Assembly: GCA_030750765.1 (NCBI GenBank)
Contig: JASMHM010000003.1
Location: 85,385-149,384 of the forward strand
Length of the DNA: 64,000 bases
Reading direction: 5' to 3'
From: Candidatus Woesearchaeota archaeon
GTDB lineage: Archaea; Nanobdellota; Nanobdellia; Woesearchaeales; ARS49
The position numbers and the translations under genes are program-made. Within the stretch, counting starts at the first letter, position 1, and the number at the start of each line of letters is the position of its first letter. This document shows, in pieces, positions 62,301 to 64,000 of this stretch. Below the pieces are notes generated by a model. It searched no databases. It worked only from the letters and a program-made list of their open reading frames with translations, and was not told where the DNA came from.

Positions 62301-64000
62301 AGCGTCATCAAAATAGAGTGTTCCACGCGAGAAGGAGAGCGAGTAGAACGAGACATCGACGTTCTCTTTGACAGTTCTGTCCCCCGAATGAAAACCGTAG
62401 ATACTGCCACAGGTCAAGAAGAACCGCAAGTAAGCATCAACAATGACAAGATCAAAGTAGCCTACCTAGGGGAGGATTCGGAGAGTCCTATCGTCTCTTA
62501 TGTTGTCACCGTCAAAGAATGTGAGGTGAAGTCTTGCAGAGGCAAGAACTTAAGTCTCATACTAAGAAAGACCGAATTCGTGTTTGATGGTAGCTCCCAC
62601 TTTGTGGCTGCCAATCTTGAAGACGCCACAAACTATCTCGTAGAGGTAGAGGCAACCAACCGTGTTGGCTTGATAAGCAAGCCCAAGGCAGGTAAACCAA
62701 TACTAGTTGATCTGAACACAATACCTCGCAGTTGCAGGGACAACCGCAGAAACAACGATGAAACCGACAAAGATTGCGGAGGACCCATATGTTCTAGTTG
62801 TGAAGTAGGTTCACGATGTAAAGAGGACAACGATTGTGGTACACGACCGTGCATCAAACGAAGTGCAAGTGCTGCCACTGGAAAATGCCAAGAGCCCACA
62901 TGTGACGATGGTGTCACCACATCAGGATTCGAAATTGGTGTAGATTGTGGAAATAACTGCCCACCATGTCAGACCGGATGCAACGCTGACGCAGACTGTG
63001 GCGACGGAAAGACCTGCGAAGAAGGCTTATGCATAGGTGGACCTTGCACAGAAGACCCCGATTGTGACGCGGGCTTCCTCTGCACGGCAGGAACGTGCAC
63101 ACAAGGATGCAGACAGAACACCAACTGTCCTCTAGGACAAGTATGCAACAACAATCTTTGCGCAACATTAGGTTGCGTGAGAGACAGAGACTGTGAGAGT
63201 GGCTTCAGCTGTGTGTCAGGATCATGCAAATCAGGAAACTGTGGAGATCGCAAAAGAAACGGCGACGAATCAGACAAAGACTGTGGAGGCAGCTGCCCTA
63301 AGAAGTGTGAGGATGGACAGAATTGCAACGCCAACACCGACTGTGAAAACGCCGACTGCGTTCTCAACACCTGCGGAGGGTTTGATCCTGGCGGCGACGA
63401 TGACGCTGATGGAGTGCCTAACGGTCGCGATCGATGCCCTAACACCCCAACAGGAGTCCCTGTAGACTTCTTTGGCTGTGGCACGATAGATGAAGACGGC
63501 GATGGCATCTCTGACGACTTCGAGACCCATTTTGGATTGAATCCTGCAGATGCGGGTGACAAACTAGAAGACGTCGACGGTGATGGGTTGAGCAACATTG
63601 ATGAGTTCCTCCGAGGAAGCAACCCTATCAAAACGGACATTGATGGAGACCGAAAGAAGGATCCTATAGACCGATGCCAACGGACGCCAGCAGGTGCCCG
63701 CACATCCAGAAATGGGTGTGGAAGAACAGACACGGACGGGGATGGATTACCGGACGACTTTGAGGTAGAGTTTGGTTTCGATCCTAACGATGCTGCAGAC
63801 GCAATTCTGGATGCCGACGGAGACGGAGTCTCTAACATCTTAGAATTCCTCAAGAACAGTAACCCTCGAGCTAGAGATACGGATCTGGATGGGGTGGAGG
63901 ATGCGCGAGATAAGTGTCCAAGAACGCCTGTAGGCCAAACCATCGATGCCGATGGATGTGGCACCCTAGACTCGGACGCTGATGGTATTCCTGATGATTG
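56367..64000 (+). CDS. Giant secreted Cys-rich surface protein, partial (at least 2544 residues)
   Basis: An open frame from ATG 56367 to the window end with no stop. Signal peptide residues 1-27 (ending AMPVLG). Residues about 28-760 are Cys-rich. Three diverged repeats of about 400-430 residues follow (about 765-2010), each with a VDTT(T/A/D)P-type Ig-like strand and a TNK-x-x-C segment. Then come an FN3-like region (about 2020-2117), a disulfide-rich region with CxxDxDC-type modules (about 2120-2340), and calcium-binding thrombospondin type 3-like repeats (DxDGDG) to the edge. Likely a long stalk-like adhesin or envelope protein. The far end and any anchor are not seen. Confidence 0.88.
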   Translation, partial: MATRHYVLTKLALALIVLIVLAMPVLGQQLSCCCKDGIANPKSPISEIDGCPPAHERKAVTSIIDPNPQTCPTLCGEDEQVAECGNNDIELGEECEPGLNIAIACGDVLAFNKGPLTCIAAGQPNECQFDTSQCVLDTDQGCDNPAFNPPPQNLNVLHVPGEKEVNIVFDVLCTPELIKLSRCAGSQCSDFEIIRQGVFTSFNDQDQELLWEESYTYRVVAVFNGKDSEPALQSITLGDILCWKQTRKVPFCVNIASFLEPIRRSFLEQNGLGIIPPSAFQPNVFETNVREFFGQKLEAAHTCNSFNRLSKTDECGVNACVNTLVSTVCANTDPCATSPFALFNNEAECEGAANRNFCFFNRGISVVDECTPCKNTMRCHDYKSQGACGRDHCGIGGGLCEWRDVIGELGVGACIHLEEDNCGNCVSEGTLAQSIRATNRLFDQCTETKATQLSSNTDPCLYNPELRIAVSCRGATCSDHKASQCGSPSGGVQLDGQNRVIVGSTANTCGINVCQLNPSTRRCFKNADGNSNVPIQDCFGDRECEEDLIPPETKPFFSKARGINTKINFQVFDNVTRSGLQREITQATDHTIFLCIEGEGQDCANARTFPIATTKSSLIINNLLFQDGATKLADLKEGSNTLHYYTKDKSQNLEIVQKVTFNACANCQGPVVARAQVTGGTAFKGKLFTADTQPTFTLDFNVPAKIIEVKLFNLDREVPLSPDNLQVRPSHQVFTLPAGVEGEFTLDVLAENEQGVLSLENFRVGVVIDPDPGEIFVQPDEDTSKNDISIRVTATKPVQLTELIVSQQIVFNKFIQDTFDQDITENYTFSESGVVYDHVDKKRTRVDGAVTVFAEAESVLGITLDAESTFSTGKGAAEIVLLKPFLGAAPSLTFEMVIGTTRSAECGFKVNGPAPDPRDTKFFDEQLPRLTSKGGVLHSKTFTLPNTDDNVVHILCKSGNKVVAVPYVIRVDTTTPAIVEKFALPNPVVEETATGNEFATNLIVITDDLAFCRFSEKDLPMFTATDAERVDIRAFNNGKVPSAEREKGNNGDSLPARRHSQAILVEGEGTHSFFVECKGANGNVKDTIQFNVAPEPLAITVRTQRFVPEFVIPVNITTNKNASCSYREVLSPETCFFVADPKASTRCVSDETSDKRIFSRSHLALKDVKTFIDTVIEVNCVTLLNEQNRTAFQVATGDTGDAQLLTVEPQELQTRSSAKVEVFSERPFGLETLVVIEQEFLNKFVKITTNQTFTDGFKSKPANKPLSLEFSIQATDLVDGLKRVRANGVDFLKRDVKGTGSFRVASEPPKIVMLRPKFGTSTNNNHDILLETSRDAACRFKLDGDAPATDEFPNLLRFDTTDNLQHTKVLTVAAGDHTLHVICAVNDGRRTLFGQENFLLTVDTTAPVILSFIADPDPVAEEELAGGFLTEFFVETDDVTTCKFGEADLDFDTLPDSFGQVPSRTHDVEVLVPDDLSTFEFFVRCKNVINLTSESKRVTFRTDSTIPFSVASRTDAEVLGLNVPIKIRTNKRANCQLALLNCETAEQLSAFTSFGEFGRKHTTIAEVDDVGQQCFSAQCETLAGEQAKADFSVLVKDRFTSGLEINPSDPQTRTRVSVVVNATQRFSLQEVMLKERKFLSPFFVVATQTNIIDSFKGRSNDRTFTSNINLEPGFKNVSGSALDFVGAFLGGEGQFDVLKGDLKIVFLEPSFGITGKDLTDIIVETNLQSECVFAFNQPLPPVTVANFDSSALPKFTTLDNFTHRRLNFQGHDEFAKQFHVICKSNPLEGIDSRLGVQTYSLRLDTTDPTIDISAAPNPIAQRLVPDLDIFASNLIVESIPDTPGEEADPIFCNFDTTPGEFVQLTTPFPGSKVNPRQVLTTEVNFTNDLSETKIFIACQNPAGLNSTLENITIQVNTTIPLAFIAVQSPIVSATKKVDVRITTNKRTDCRAQEVGKALESFGKFGFVHQEEVSLDRGASVIKIECSTREGERVERDIDVLFDSSVPRMKTVDTATGQEEPQVSINNDKIKVAYLGEDSESPIVSYVVTVKECEVKSCRGKNLSLILRKTEFVFDGSSHFVAANLEDATNYLVEVEATNRVGLISKPKAGKPILVDLNTIPRSCRDNRRNNDETDKDCGGPICSSCEVGSRCKEDNDCGTRPCIKRSASAATGKCQEPTCDDGVTTSGFEIGVDCGNNCPPCQTGCNADADCGDGKTCEEGLCIGGPCTEDPDCDAGFLCTAGTCTQGCRQNTNCPLGQVCNNNLCATLGCVRDRDCESGFSCVSGSCKSGNCGDRKRNGDESDKDCGGSCPKKCEDGQNCNANTDCENADCVLNTCGGFDPGGDDDADGVPNGRDRCPNTPTGVPVDFFGCGTIDEDGDGISDDFETHFGLNPADAGDKLEDVDGDGLSNIDEFLRGSNPIKTDIDGDRKKDPIDRCQRTPAGARTSRNGCGRTDTDGDGLPDDFEVEFGFDPNDAADAILDADGDGVSNILEFLKNSNPRARDTDLDGVEDARDKCPRTPVGQTIDADGCGTLDSDADGIPDD
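58660..59980 (+). repeat. Giant-protein internal repeat, copy 1
   Basis: Approximate limits. Contains LTELIVSQQIVFNKF, ECGFKVNGPAP, VHILCKSG, VDTTTPAIVEKF (Asp codon at 59280) and ITTNKNASC. Aligned by eye with copies 2 and 3; protein identity is low but landmark order is the same. Confidence 0.6.
59981..61180 (+). repeat. Giant-protein internal repeat, copy 2
   Basis: Approximate limits. Landmarks: LETLVVIEQEFLNKF, ACRFKLDGDAP, LHVICAVN, VDTTAPVILSF (Asp codon at 60573, 431 codons after copy 1) and IRTNKRANC. Confidence 0.6.
61181..62400 (+). repeat. Giant-protein internal repeat, copy 3
   Basis: Approximate limits. Landmarks: LQEVMLKERKFLSPF, ECVFAFNQPLP, FHVICKSN, LDTTDPTIDIS (Asp codon at 61776, 401 codons after copy 2) and ITTNKRTDC. 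Confidence 0.6.
63386..64000 (+). repeat. Thrombospondin type 3-like calcium-binding repeats
   Basis: Residues about 2340-2544 of the giant protein contain DADGVPNGRDRCPNTP, DEDGDGISDDFE, DVDGDGLSNIDEFL, DTDGDGLPDDFE, DADGDGVSNILEFL and DTDLDGVEDARDKCP. These Asp-rich loops resemble TSP3/OmpA-linker repeats that bind calcium. The array continues past the window. Confidence 0.85.

Noticed and set aside
62969-63964. Minus-strand frame of 331 codons opposite the TSP3-like repeats
   Set aside because: Ser/Pro/Leu-rich translation is the antisense of Asp/Gly-rich repeats; no start signal or promoter.

Overview
This window is a gene-dense archaeal chromosome segment, most likely from a DPANN-type archaeon (Woesearchaeota, Pacearchaeota or Nanoarchaeota-like). 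The assignment rests on an archaeal ribosomal-protein operon (with S4e, L32e, L19e and aIF1), TBP, TFE, aIF2-beta, MCM, both PolD subunits, Orc1/Cdc6, FEN-1, RadA, Hjc, a PAN-type ATPase, and many small lineage-specific membrane or coiled-coil proteins. The primase looks like a single-chain PriS/PriL fusion, as described for Nanoarchaeum. I found no rRNA, tRNA, CRISPR array, insertion sequence or intein.

Layout. 1-8.7 kb: mixed accessory genes (membrane proteins, an ECF-like S component, a flavoprotein, an alpha-solenoid protein, a methyltransferase, TraB, and a site-2-protease homologue without its catalytic motif). 8.7-14 kb: metallo-beta-lactamase protein, Hef helicase/nuclease and primase. 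14-27 kb: one long tightly overlapping operon from uL3 to uL15, then SecY and an EMC3/YidC-like insertase; it has a structured leader of about 100 nt and no Rpp29 gene. 27-35 kb: a probably frameshifted gene, TBP, MCM, an HD hydrolase, an RPA-like OB protein, a SpoIIM-family protein and aIF2-beta. 35-41.4 kb: Cdc6-DP1-DP2 operon, with a candidate replication origin just upstream (about 41.37-41.57 kb). 41.6-49.5 kb: TrmB-like regulator, TFE, RNase Z-Hjc, tRNA splicing endonuclease, a winged-helix/nuclease-like gene, FEN-1, Trm5-like and PAN. 49.5-52.5 kb: small genes and the RadA operon. 52.6-64 kb: a four-gene exported module ending in a cysteine-rich surface protein of at least 2544 residues that runs off the window.

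The window concentrates information processing: replication (origin, Cdc6, MCM, primase, PolD, FEN-1), recombination and repair (Hef, RadA, Hjc, RPA-like), transcription (TBP, TFE) and translation. Two observations stand out. First, the hef and radA operons carry an almost identical 41-bp promoter-proximal element (38/41, with 24 contiguous identical bases) containing a tandem ACTGGAC heptamer, which suggests an undescribed repair regulon. Second, most operon-leading genes have a TATA-like box centred about 26 bp before the start codon, so leaderless transcripts appear to be the rule; I used this to correct several starts. The exported module at 52.7-64 kb is the best candidate for an undescribed cell-surface or contact system.
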